A DNA stretch of 64,000 bases from assembly GCA_944472155.2 (NCBI GenBank), contig OX235272.1, positions 91,332,020 to 91,396,019 of the forward strand, written 5' to 3'. The notes beneath the pieces were generated by a model, which was given only the letters and a program-made list of their open reading frames with translations, was not told where the DNA came from and did no database searches. Position numbers and translations under genes: made by a program. Position 1 is the first letter of the stretch. Each line of letters opens with the position of its first letter. This DNA is from Trichobilharzia szidati (lineage: Eukaryota; Platyhelminthes; Trematoda; Strigeidida; Schistosomatidae). Positions 32,430-42,180 of the stretch are shown here, piece by piece.

Positions 32430-33240
32430 ATACAAAAACAAAATGTGCCTATTGCTTATTGTATTGAATCATAAACAAAAGAGAACGTAAACAGAGAAGA
32501 CAATTTTGTTTTTGGACGAATCACTTTCAAGAACTGTACAATTGTATTTATATATTCTACAAAGAATTCTTATAATCCATCAAAATTTGACAACCGTGTT
32601 CTAGAAGATGTATTACGTAATGTGAATCATAATTCAGGAGAGTGTTACTCGTGCCACGGTTAGGCGAGTGAGCATATGTAATGGTTTTGAGTGTGGAAAT
32701 TCGGTTTCAGGCTCCGAATTGCTAATAATTTGGCGTATTCCAAATTCCTTCATGTGATATTGTAACGACAGAAGACAAGGGCCAGGGAACAGATCGTTTA
32801 CTGAGGAAATCAACAGATATTTATAAATTTTTATGTACGTTATTAATAGCGTTATTGTTAGCAGAGAAGCAACGTCTTCTGATTGGTTGTTTTCCTGCTG
32901 AAGGCTATTCGTCATCTCTTTGTTGTCGTTTCTTATATCTGCGAATCGTATCCGCCCACGCTAAGTCTGCTGTGATTGGTTGTTGAGTTAGTCTTTGTTC
33001 TTGTTTTTTTCTCATGACCTTGATTTGGGACGTAAACATTGACGTAAATTGCTGTCTACCAATTTTGGCTAGCAGACAGCTCTCACCACAACATTAGGAA
33101 ATTCTGTGTAGCACTGTGAAGCAATTATTGCAAGGGCGGGAGATGTCCATAGTTTACAATGTGTTCGAGGATAGAGCTGTTGTTATCCTTCTTTTCCCGT
33201 CTACCTAACCAGAGCACAAGATCAGATGTACTGTTATGAA
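32430..33240 (-). mobile_element. Penelope-like element 3' remnant, split by an LTR
   Basis: 33091-33240 matches 23150-23300 (end of the endonuclease frame) and 32430-32760 matches the 3' UTR side (22570-23150). Between them sits the LTR 32761-33090. Intact copies read through this site as tacgatatttaggg. Confidence 0.65.
32761..33090. repeat. Solo LTR, family A (330 bp)
   Basis: TGTAACGACAGAAGAC ... CTCTCACCACA. It closely matches 28553-28885. The flanks atat / acat are a 4-bp duplication with one mismatch. It is inserted in a Penelope remnant. Confidence 0.78.
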
Positions 33241-33539
33241 ATTATAAGAAACGCGGCGCATAATATGCAGTATCAATGATACTAATGAATAAAAACAAAT
33301 GACAACAGATTTTAATTGTACAATAAACAATATAAATGAGTGTAGGACTATGGAAAAATTTATTTACGCTTATTTCGTGTTGTACATTTCGTCTTTCTGT
33401 TAACTTAGAGGACTGAAGATAACCTTAATAGGATAAGTTTTATCTTCAGCTGTAAGCTGTTCAAATACTGTCTCATCTAACTAGTTTGTATGCATGATAT
33501 ACTAGGGATCAGTTATCGTCTTCATTCTTCGTGTTCTGA
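33241..33539. other. Unassigned
   Basis: AT-rich, with no supportable feature. Confidence 0.4.
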
Positions 33540-33735
33540 GTGGAAGGTAACGGCTTTCAGCTTTTGAACTTCCACTAACGAGTTCGGTAGTCTGATGCCT
33601 AACTTCCCCTCTTTTCCTGGCCTGCTGTCGGCTTGTAAATTAGATGAGGTTTAGAAGTGTTCGGATCGGGAATCGAACCCGGGTCACATGCTTCGTTGAC
33701 GAGCATTCTACCACTGAACGGCTGAAGCACACGTA
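33540..33735 (-). repeat. Glycine-tRNA-like SINE, tail type T2
   Basis: The head on the minus strand (33733-33655) reads ttcagtggtagaatgctcg, then cccgggttcgattccc: good boxes A and B, close to a glycine tRNA. The tail differs from those at 33820 and 37890. Confidence 0.6.
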
Positions 33736-33819
33736 AGAGTTAGCAGTTGAAAACAACAATATCGCTGAAAATCGTTCATTTTAGTGCGGATGTGCGTGAT
33801 CTCTATCGTTTTTTTATTA

Positions 33820-33991
33820 CAGCTTGAAACTACACCGTATTTTTGATAAAAGTATGGAATTTTCAGCATGGATATCGGTAGCCCAAATTTTGCAGGCCGA
33901 CCATTGATATCAGGTGTGCGTCGGCAGGGAATCGAACCCCGGACTATGTGCATGGTCGGCGAGAGTCCTAACCACTGTGCCACCGACGCAC
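33820..33991 (-). repeat. Glycine-tRNA-like SINE, tail type T3
   Basis: Head 33990-33912: gtgcgtcggtggcacagtgg, then ggggttcgattccctgcc. The tail contains ggccgaccattgatatc. It is the mirror image of 34204-34400. Confidence 0.7.
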
Positions 33992-34203
33992 AGAAAAAAT
34001 TAACGGTTTGTGTGGAGTAAAATGGTACAATCGTTTATTTCGTCAACAATCTAAAAAAATTGATTAAGTTTATTTACATAGCAGTTCTAACTTACTTGCA
34101 AAGGTGACATGATATCAGTTAACAGGGGACTCCAAAATTTATAAATGCCGCTCAGGTATCACACTTATTTAACTTATATACAGAATGTTCAGCTGTAAAC
34201 GAA

Positions 34204-34400
34204 ACAAAATCGAAAAAACAATGTGCGTCGGTGGCACAGTGGTTAGGACTCACGCCGACCATGCATATGGTCCGAGGTTCGATCCCCTGCCGACGCACAC
34301 CCGATATCTATGGTCGGCCTGCAAAATTTGGGCTACCGATATCCGTGTTGAAAGTTCCATACTTGTACTGAAAATGCAGTGCGGCATCAAGCCGTAACCA
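34204..34400 (+). repeat. Glycine-tRNA-like SINE, tail type T3
   Basis: Head gtgcgtcggtggcacagtgg, then gaggttcgatcccctgcc; tail tcggcctgcaaaatttggg, then gtgcggcatcaagccg. It stands head to head with 33820-33991, about 210 bp apart. Confidence 0.7.
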
Positions 34401-34667
34401 AAATAAAAATAAGTGTTTGGATGAAATGGCAAAGGAGTTGGGTAATAAAGACTGAAGGTGGATACGGAGATGACAAATAACTTATAAGTTGCGTAATAAT
34501 GTGGTGAGTTCGACTCATATAATAGAAACATACAAATAGAAATTACAATATAAGCAGAAGGTCGGAGGTTAAAGTTAAATATTACGTAACAGAAAAAGAG
34601 GAAAGACCCATAACTGTTTCTTTCTAATTACATAAATCGGGTTTTTTAAACGTTTGGTAGCAATTAC

Positions 34668-35700
34668 TTAGGTAAAATTGAGAAGAATTGAATCATACTG
34701 TCTGTTGATAATCTCAAGGGATTTCAAGATGTCAGTTTCATAACCCTTATCAAAGTGACTTCTGACAATAAATCCGCTGAAACCGTTTGTCCGCATGAGG
34801 CGTAAACTTTTCTGTACGTGTTCAGAGAATCTGAGGTGCACAATTCTTTCAATGTAAGTGTTACTGAAGGCACACGTAAATTTGTGTACACAATTAGACC
34901 TGTCGATCTTCGACTGCTCTGAATAGCAAGTTGTTCGATAAACGAGAACCAACTCTGTTACAGTGTATCTTGTGACAAGTGAAGTATCCAATCTTCTTTT
35001 GACTGTTCGCACAATATTACCACCTTTAAAATCGAGTTGTCTGAAGACAGGCTTCTTGTTTGTTGTTGTAGTTTGGTTTGCATGTAAATCCTCAGATCTT
35101 CCATAACAGTTAATGAATTCCTGAAGGTAATCGTTATTTTCCACGATTTTCTCAAGACTCAGTCAGCAAACGCTTCTTCCAGTTTCACAGTAGATGATAT
35201 TCTTTTGGCTCATCAAAATGGAATGTTGACGAACGCTCATGTGTAGTCGACTGGACAAAAGTTATTGAAATTTAAGTATTATCCATTTCACATATACTTT
35301 CAATGAATGAATCTTTGGGAACTTTCATCTTACAGGAGTTGCATAGTGATCCGAAGAAAGTGAAACTTCCCACATTAAATTTAATATTTTCGCGGGAGTT
35401 ATCCACTAGTTCAAATAGGATGAGTGCATAACTTTCATAATTCCATACTACGAATGTTCCATCAACATATAGACGATGAGTGGTTGTTTTGCCGAATGCA
35501 CACTAGAGTTATATTCTGTCAAGACTGGAAGTCATGATGTCTGCTAATGTATGGGTTGGTACACTGTTTATAGCTACACCATCTACTTGACGGTAGAGAA
35601 AATTGTTGAATTGGAATTGCGTGTCCGTGGTGTGCATTACTTCCAGGAATTTAAGTCCCAGAAGAAGAAGAATTTCAGAATGATTATGTATATTGCAATT
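34668..35700 (-). pseudogene. Penelope-like element, degenerate RT and endonuclease
   Basis: Minus frames: around 35640-35280 FQFNNFLYRQVDGVAINS, then HTLADI, then RLYVDGTFVVWN (motifs B and C, with YVDG where YVDD is expected). Frame 35144-34668 reads KKPVFRQLDFKGGN, then YIERIVHLRFSEHVQKS (linker and GIY-YIG). Stops and frameshifts interrupt it. The subfamily differs from the 23121 copy. Confidence 0.65.
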
Positions 35701-35781
35701 AACTAGCAGAATATCTGTGCAAGTTCTATTCAGGTTTCCTCTAATGAATCTATAATATATATTAGGTATGATTAATTCACC

Positions 35782-37285
35782 ATATCACGTAATCGCAAAG
35801 TAGATGGTAGAGATTCTTGAACCAATGAAAGAAAAGCTGTCGAGATACAACCTCCGCGACACATTCGATTTCGTCGATTCAGTTAAAAATGTCAACCTCG
35901 CAGATGGAGAAATGGTCTCCCTGCAACAATGCCCACCGAAACATCGACTTTACTCTTGAACCTGAAACCGACGGAATGCTCCACTTCCTCAACGTTCATC
36001 TGAGAAGAAACTCTGACAACCCTCTCAAAAGGTGCATATATCCAAAAAGCCTACATGGAATGGACAATTCATCAATTTTCAAAGCTTCATGCCCCTAAGT
36101 AGAAAGATGAGCCTTATATACGCTCTTTCCTCGAGGATTTGGAAGATATGCAGCGAGGAAATGATTGACGAAGAACTTCGTGTTCTCCGAGGAACCTCGA
36201 TGGAAAACGGCTTTCCGCCTAGGTTCATAGAGAAGAATCTAAAATCAAAGAAGACTTCCAAACAAGTCCTATTCGTCCCGAAGAAGATGCTTCTACTTAA
36301 CCTAGAATTCAAAGGTGACATTGAAACAGAAATCTTTCGTAAACGCCTCTGCAAATTTCTGAGGAAAACATACTTCGCCGCGAGCCTACGACTGATGTTT
36401 TCCTGCAAGAAACTGTTCAGCAAGAACTCGAAAGGCAAGCTGTCGCACTGGGCCACTTCAGCGTCTATATACCAGTTTACTTGCTCTTGCGGAGTTCAGT
36501 ACATCGGCCGTACCATGCCCCAAACTTGAACACTATCCAGCCTGGCTAGTAAAAGGAGAACGAAAACGTATATATAGTTTAGTGACAGAACACCTGGTCA
36601 ATTCAGGACATTCAGCGCCATTCGAGAAATCCTTCAAAATAATATACAAGATTCTGTCAAACCTGTCAAAGAAGGTAAAATCAAGACATCTGAGCACGAC
36701 CGAGGCACTAACCATCTAAAAGCTCAAACCCACGCTTTGCATCCAAAAGAAATACGTCCAACCTTTGTCTCTACAGTGGCCATCATAAACTGGTAATTCT
36801 TTTAATAGTGACTATCCCATTGGCTTTCTTGTCTAAACTTCCTGTTTATTCATGTTATTTTTAAGTTTTTCTTAATCCCTGTCTACCATATTTTCATATC
36901 CTAACTTCCTGTCTAATTTGTCATTTTATTATTTCTACATATTTAATCACTAACTGCATAAAGAATTATTCGTCACATTAATGATGATGCTACTAGATTT
37001 TCTTTCCAAACATCCTGTCTATTTTTTTATTTCTACATTTCTAACCCCTAATTGCACAATATGTAAATCTTCTCAGTAATTATGATGCTACTTTGTTTGA
37101 GTTTTATCCGCCCCCCTGTTTATTGTGGCATTTTAATTCCTAATTGTAATTTTATTAATTTGACCCTTGACCAGAAATTATTCTGGAACTTTCCTACCCA
37201 TTTATTATAAATACACGAATGTACAGCCTAGTTGATGATTTCATCGAAAAGAAAATTTTCTTCGCTGCAACTGTCTTTTTATTAT
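35782..37285 (+). pseudogene. Penelope-like element with deleted RT core
   Basis: It begins at the SPYH motif (35785), continues LRDTFDFVDSVKNV and GEMVSL, then jumps from the start of motif A to after motif C, a deletion of roughly 400 bp in the RT core. Frame 36032-36529 carries KKPTWNGQFINFQSFMPL and the GIY-YIG start FTCSCGVQYIGRT (here with YIG intact). A frameshift at 36527 precedes the rest (HYPAWLVKGERK). The 3' UTR runs to the aagaaaattttctt palindrome near 37250 and includes imperfect ~120-bp repeats (36890-37150). Confidence 0.7.
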
Positions 37286-37889
37286 TCCCTAGAATCTATA
37301 ACACTTAATTCCAGGAAACCCTATATTTCCACATATTTGTCACTTTACTATACTTTACTAAACTATGTATCAGTCTTATAATCATAAACCTAATATGTTC
37401 ATGCGTTTATGCATCTATCGAAGGTAAATAAGTAAAATACAGTTTCGTTCTCTAAACTACTAGTTTCTAGATGTTGAGTTTGAAAACACATTTCAAGCTA
37501 GAATAAGAACTGTGATCCATTAGAAAATCACGGGGTGCTGGCCTACTGCTTCTTCCACGTTCAGGGCTCTTCGACAGTACATACCCGTGACTTCACCGGC
37601 GATCAAATTCAGCACTTTCAGGTTACGAGGTGAATCCACTGACCATTGAGCCATTGTAATCGATAGAATCCAGTGGCCTAAAGATTTTTTACTTCTGTCA
37701 GTTCACTAGACATGTCTCTATGTCCAGCCACTAGTAATTCACTGCAGGATGAAGTTGCTCAGAGACTTAGTGGAAGGTCGCAACCACTAAATAAGATGTG
37801 AGGAAAAATACTCAGCCATGACATAGGTTGGCGACGGCGCTATATATCGAGAATTGAGGAAAGAATATCCTCTCCGACAATTTTTTTCT
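37286..37889. repeat. Mostly unassigned, with a tRNA-like SINE on the minus strand
   Basis: At 37560-37665 the minus strand shows box-A-like tggctcaatggtcagtgg and box-B-like gaatttgatcgccgg. The rest shows nothing I can name. Confidence 0.4.
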
Positions 37890-38075
37890 GTGCATCGGTG
37901 GCACAGCGGTAGAATGCTCGCCAGCCATGCAGGTGGCCCGGGGTTCGATCCCCGGCTCGACGCACTTCTTTACCTCGCTAGGCCAGTAATAAGACTTGTA
38001 GAGAGGGAAGATTGGGTATAAGGCTAGCAACCCCATCCCGTAAAAATGAACACCACTGCTACAGAAACTTCAAGC
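37890..38075 (+). repeat. Glycine-tRNA SINE with GCC anticodon position, tail type T1
   Basis: Head 37892-37965 (tgcatcggtggcacagcgg, tagaatgctcgcc, ggggttcgatccccgg) is very like a Gly-GCC tRNA, with gcc in the anticodon position. It is not a bona fide tRNA gene, because the same head carries different tails elsewhere and here runs into the T1 tail (ggctagcaaccccatccc). Confidence 0.7.
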
Positions 38076-38082
38076 CTGAGTT

Positions 38083-38285
38083 CCAGTGGCTGAATAGTCA
38101 ATAATGAATAATAGGATCGCCTAGTAACTTGATAGTCCTGGATTCTCACTGTCTGGGGTTGTTGTGAGTATGTTCCACGGAAGAGTTCCAGACCGGAACG
38201 AATTAGCATAGCAATGACCCTTGATTTTCAGTGATTCTCCAAGTGAAGTCATTTCGTAAACTAAATTGAAACTAATCGAGCCCCT
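38083..38285 (+). repeat. Sm-alpha-like SINE, decayed hammerhead
   Basis: ccagtggctgaatagtc head. The hammerhead region 38168-38210 keeps gttcc...ggaac as stem II and cgaa, but the core reads CGGAAGA. It follows the glycine-tRNA SINE directly and ends gaagtcatttcg. Confidence 0.5.
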
Positions 38286-38934
38286 GAAAACTAGCACTTG
38301 AAAATAAATATTTCTGGAATGATCGGAGGTGTGTGCTAACATATAATCTGATAAAGAGAATAAGACCGTACAGGGTCTTATTTATGGAACACAGTCATCA
38401 GGTACAGTACAACTTCATCTTTCCTCATATCAATCTCTATTTTCCAACAATGAAAATAATTTATTAGACTTGACTTTTATTAGGCAATACAATATTTAGC
38501 CAGCTTGACGATTTGTCAAGAATCAGACTGGCCTTTTCTCTTTGTCGGCTTTCAAATCACCACAGAGAATTATCGAAGCGAGTTCAATCACTTTTCTCTT
38601 TCTGCATAGACCAGTTCTGAGGAAACTAAGTTACTTATGGCGATTGGGCAATGCATGCTGAACATTTTCAAATAGCCAATCAAAGCATCAAGTAACAACT
38701 TTTAGTGGCTTCATAACACTATAGAAGTATATTGTCCATGTCTTTAAAATCAATTTAAAAATTCTCGTATGATTAATATCAGTGAAGCTGAACAGGAGGG
38801 TGGGAATCTGCTACCTTCGATGAAGTTGTATACTGGCTTGTTATTTTAAATTTGAAGCAACTGAGATCTATCCTTCTCTGGTGGATTTTGACAGTAGCAG
38901 GTACACTGCAAAACGGAGAAAGAAAATTATCATT
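38286..38934. other. Unassigned
   Basis: No feature I can support. It may hold introns of the coiled-coil gene. Confidence 0.35.
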
Positions 38935-39060
38935 GGTTACAGGATTTCGTCATGAGCTGACATTGGTTAGAGAACAATTGGAAAACCTGCTGGGAGTAAC
39001 GGAAAGCTGTTTCGTCCTAGCTTGGGACTCTTCAGCAGCCAACACAGCCCATGAATTCTA
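38935..39060 (-). mobile_element. Sm-alpha-like SINE fragment, tandem partner
   Basis: About 104 bp (38935-39038) are near-identical to 39256-39360, 321 bp apart in the same orientation. It contains the hammerhead core at 38996-39043. Confidence 0.65.
38996..39043 (-). ncRNA. Hammerhead ribozyme with perfect core, lost stem I
   Basis: The minus strand reads CTGAAGA, gtcc...ggac, GAAA: a full match to the CUGANGA/GAAA core with stem II. The stem I arms no longer pair and the cleavage triplet has become ttc. Confidence 0.55.
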
Positions 39061-39228
39061 ACTTCTGCCAATTCACGACATAGCGCAACTGCTAGCCAAT
39101 GTTTTCGGTGAGTATTTGTCCTCACACCCAACCTGCTGCACCCTACTGGTCATGACTTCCAACTAGAACCCGAGTTAACTACCTACCTGAATAGGGCAAG
39201 TCGCCAGTGAGCATCTCATCGATATTCA

Positions 39229-39418
39229 AGTGTTGGTTTGTAGGGATTTGGTTGACTGGTTACAGGATTTCATCATGAGCTGACATTGGTTAGAGAACCA
39301 CTGGAAAACCAACTGGGAGTACTGGACAGCTGTTTCGTCCTAGTTTGGGACTACTCAGCAGTACGCACCTGGGTTCAAACCCCGGTGGGTTCAATCAACC
39401 AAATCCCTGCAAACCAAC
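39229..39418 (-). mobile_element. Sm-alpha-like SINE bounded by 29-bp inverted repeats
   Basis: 39229-39257 and 39390-39418 are inverted repeats (28 of 29 match; caagtgttggtttg ends the unit on both sides). Inside lie a box B (gggtttgaacccagg on minus) and the hammerhead at 39319-39364. The end word gttggtttgtagggattt also occurs alone near 48188. Confidence 0.7.
39319..39364 (-). ncRNA. Hammerhead ribozyme, all stems intact
   Basis: Minus strand: stem I gtactg / cagtac (6 of 6), stem II gtcc...ggac with a caaacta loop, GAAA, stem III acagctgt (self-complementary, no loop), cleavage after gtc. The only core fault is CTGAGTA, where G8 of CUGANGA is T. The palindromic stem III is like that of type I hammerheads thought to act as dimers. 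Confidence 0.7.
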
Positions 39419-39636
39419 ACTTGAAAATTATCATTATTCGGTAAACTCATATACTGTCCAAGGTCATAAGTAGTGGTCACATGACACACACAGAAAGACT
39501 ATCGATCAATCAATAAATTATTCATATTCATAAAAACGTGTATAACATCAATTACACAGTAAAAATTATCCAGAAATGGCAGCTAATAAAGGGTTTGTTT
39601 AAGTCAGTATATAATTATTTTCTCTACACTTTCTAG

Positions 39637-40207
39637 TAATACACCACAACAAAATGTACATGAAGAACAATTATTACAACAAATTGATAAATTACAATTG
39701 ATCAGTAAACTGATTGCATTTCGTCTATCAAAATCAGAAGAATTTAATAAAAAAACTGATGCAGCTTTGAAAAAAGCTCAACAGTCAAAAGGACAATTAA
39801 AACAACAAACTAATGAACTTGTTGATGATATGGAAAGTGTTGTCCTGTCAATTGTCACATCCTTGAAATCATTTCAATCAGAGGCTAGAGCAACATTATA
39901 CAGTTATCAATCACAATTACAAAATTCACAAAAAGAATTACATGAAGCTAAAAATACAATACGTCAGTTGAATGAAAAAATTGAACATTTAGAAACATTA
40001 TTGTTGGAAAATAAACGTTTATTTGAAGTGAATTTACAAGCTATACATATTACATATGTGAATATAATGGAGCATATATTTGAAAAGTTACAAGAATTGA
40101 TTTTAAGCGATTTAAATTTATTAGAACAAAAAAATGATGCTATTCATGCAGAATATAAAAATGCATTCAAATTATTAGGTTTACAATGTACATTTCATGA
40201 TATTTAA
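39637..40207 (+). CDS. Coiled-coil protein, last exon
   Basis: The acceptor ctttctag precedes 39637. One base completes a codon and 189 codons follow to TAA. The residues are rich in K, E, Q, L with heptad-like spacing (KKTDAALKKAQQSKGQLKQQ, NTIRQLNEKIEHLETLLLEN, LQELILSDLNLLEQK), so most of the exon is predicted coiled coil. There is no signal or membrane segment. The codon use is AT-rich like the palmitoyltransferase exons, which argues for a host gene. I do not recognise the family; cytoskeletal or ciliary coiled-coil proteins are possible. Upstream exons were not identified. Confidence 0.75.
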
Positions 40208-40238
40208 TCTAAGAAGTATTCATCTAATTCTAATATAC

Positions 40239-40244
40239 AATAAA
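40239..40244 (+). terminator. Polyadenylation signal of the coiled-coil gene
   Basis: AATAAA 32 bases after the stop codon at 40207. Confidence 0.6.
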
Positions 40245-40422
40245 GACACTATTGAAACATTGAATCATTTAAAAGATAAGTTGATTTAAACAAATGTGAT
40301 ATGAAACTGTAAAAAAAAATTGATGATATGACTTCTGGCATAAAGAGGTCTAAACTGTACGGAAAAAAAAGAAATAAAGTAGTATCCAATTAATAGTGTT
40401 CTCTGAGCTGGTTGATTTAGTT

Positions 40423-40463
40423 GCGAAGCTTTCGTCGTCCTTCTGGACAACGTCTTCAGCGCC
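40423..40463 (-). ncRNA. Hammerhead-like motif near a Penelope remnant
   Basis: Minus strand: gcg, CTGAAGA, an extra c, gttgtcc...ggacgac, GAAA, gct, t, cgc. Stem I would be gcg/cgc and stem III a 4-base palindrome. The extra base between core and stem II departs from the consensus. Penelope-like elements are known to carry hammerheads. Confidence 0.3.
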
Positions 40464-40639
40464 ATATTTAGCACAAAGTGAAATGACTTAAATTTCTTCA
40501 TGAGTGATGTAATTACGTCTCCTGGTAACTATCTTTACATATGTATTGACCATTTTCTATTGACTTGGATTTTAAACTTTCTGGTCACATGATTTACTTT
40601 TTATTAGTTGGTATATTTCGTCTATATTAACGTGTTTGT

Positions 40640-41060
40640 CAATTGCTCATTCGTTTGAGTACCAGGCTTCTAGCAATTCCCTGGCACTTTTCGTGTTTCC
40701 TCTGTCTAAGATTTTGACAATATCCCAATCAAATTGATGACCATAATTGTCTATATGTATTGATACTAAAGAATACATATCATGTCTTTTCACGGCTGAT
40801 TTGTGTTCTTGGATTCTGATTCGAAGGGGACCCCCACTTTGGCCGATGCAATACTTGTTGCAGTTCATGCAATTTATTTTGTAAATGGTATTAATTTTAT
40901 CCCCTTTTTCTGTTAGATCTTTTGGTTTGCATAATATCGAATTAAGCGATTTTACTGGCTTGTGTGCTATATCTATTCAGTTTATAGTTTGCTATACATT
41001 TTCCCTTGGGTTCCTTCTTAATGGAACATAAGGCTTCAGCAGAACATCTTTATTGTATTT
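40640..41060 (-). pseudogene. Penelope-like element GIY-YIG fragment
   Basis: Minus frame: TEKGDKINTIYKINCMNCNK, then YCIGQSGGPLRIRIQEHKSA, then DWDIVKILDRG and RELLEAWYSNE. This is a clear GIY-YIG domain with its conserved Cys pair, R and E-H. The subfamily is the same as 5029-5850. The 5' part is lost. Confidence 0.7.
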
Positions 41061-41169
41061 TGTCGTCTGCTGTCTTTTTACCTGACTCTGTAAGTGACTA
41101 CAATCTCTCACATCCTCCTTATTTGATATCCTCTATTTTACTTTCGGATACCGAATTCATTCGAAGGTC

Positions 41170-41345
41170 TGGCGTGTAGTGTCACTCAGCGATCTCCTCA
41201 GTGTACATTCAATCCATCTCCATTACTGTCTGAATATTTGTTGGACGATAGGTTCTTTTTTGGTTAGCCTTGTGACAGAGTTCTTTGTTGCATGTCCCCT
41301 TCAAGCTGGCCTTCTGATCTCCAGTATCGATGGAAGGTAGAATTT
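41170..41345 (-). mobile_element. RTE-like LINE tail fragment
   Basis: Matches 1915-2230 in the same orientation (ggcgatctcctcagtg side and gatctccagtat side). Too degenerate to read as protein. Confidence 0.45.
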
Positions 41346-41379
41346 AATTAAAGTCTGCAACTCATTGGAAAATATTAAA

Positions 41380-41790
41380 AAGGCGTAAAGAGCGACGACG
41401 ATTCATTGCCATGAGCTGTACAATCGTAATTATGATTAACAAAGAAATCTTTAGACCAATCAGATACTGGTAAATTTTGTCCTTGGAAAATTGTATTACA
41501 TAATGTAAGGTGTAAGAAGGGATGACTAATTGTAAGTTAGAAAGGAGAAAGAATTTGGAGAAGACGTAATAAGTGTGAGATAATAAATAATTAATAAACT
41601 CGTGTAGAATGTACAGGAACTAGTGGAATGGCGATAGTGTTTTTATATAAAATGTGTATGAAGAAGCAATGTTATTAATCAGCAGGAATAGAGTGGTAAT
41701 GAAATGTGGATTATGGGAATAATAATGATAATAAAATTATATATATATATATGGCTGAAGCATTAGCCATTCGGGATCTGAATGTCGGTC
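41380..41790 (-). repeat. Penelope-like element 3' UTR fragment
   Basis: Aligns with 22600-23115 over most of its length (ccttggaaaattgta, gggatgactaattgtaag, gtgtgagataat). It ends in an AT run (41739-41752). Confidence 0.65.
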
Positions 41791-41937
41791 AAGAAGAATT
41801 ATCTGTTATGTACGTCAGACGGAAAAAAAAGGGGACGTGGTTGAAAAGATAAATTAATGAAACTAGAAAACAAATAACAACAGATTGAGCGGAGAAATAT
41901 AAATTCCTTTTCAATTAGTTCCTCATCATCGGCTCTA

Positions 41938-42180
41938 CGTGCATCGGTGGCATAGCGGCTAGGACGCTCGCCGACCATGCATATGGTCCGGAGTTCGATC
42001 CCCGGCCGGCGCACTCCTTTACCTCATTAAGCCAGAAATAAAGCTGGTGAAGAGGAAAGATTGGGCATGAGGTTAGCAACCTCATCCTGTAAAAATAAAC
42101 ACTGCTACAGAAACTTCAAGCCTATAGCTTGAAGCCCTATGTTCCACTGGGAACGTGAAGGAATAAAAAAAATCGGCTCT
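41938..42180 (+). repeat. Glycine-tRNA SINE, tail type T1, complete
   Basis: Head gtgcatcggtggcatagcgg, then gagttcgatccccggc; T1 tail to gccctatgttccactggg and gaaggaataaaa. It is the best full-length T1 copy here. Confidence 0.65.

Noticed and set aside
37892..37965. Possible functional Gly-GCC tRNA gene
   Set aside because: It continues into a SINE tail shared with other loci, and arm mismatches are present; it is a SINE head.
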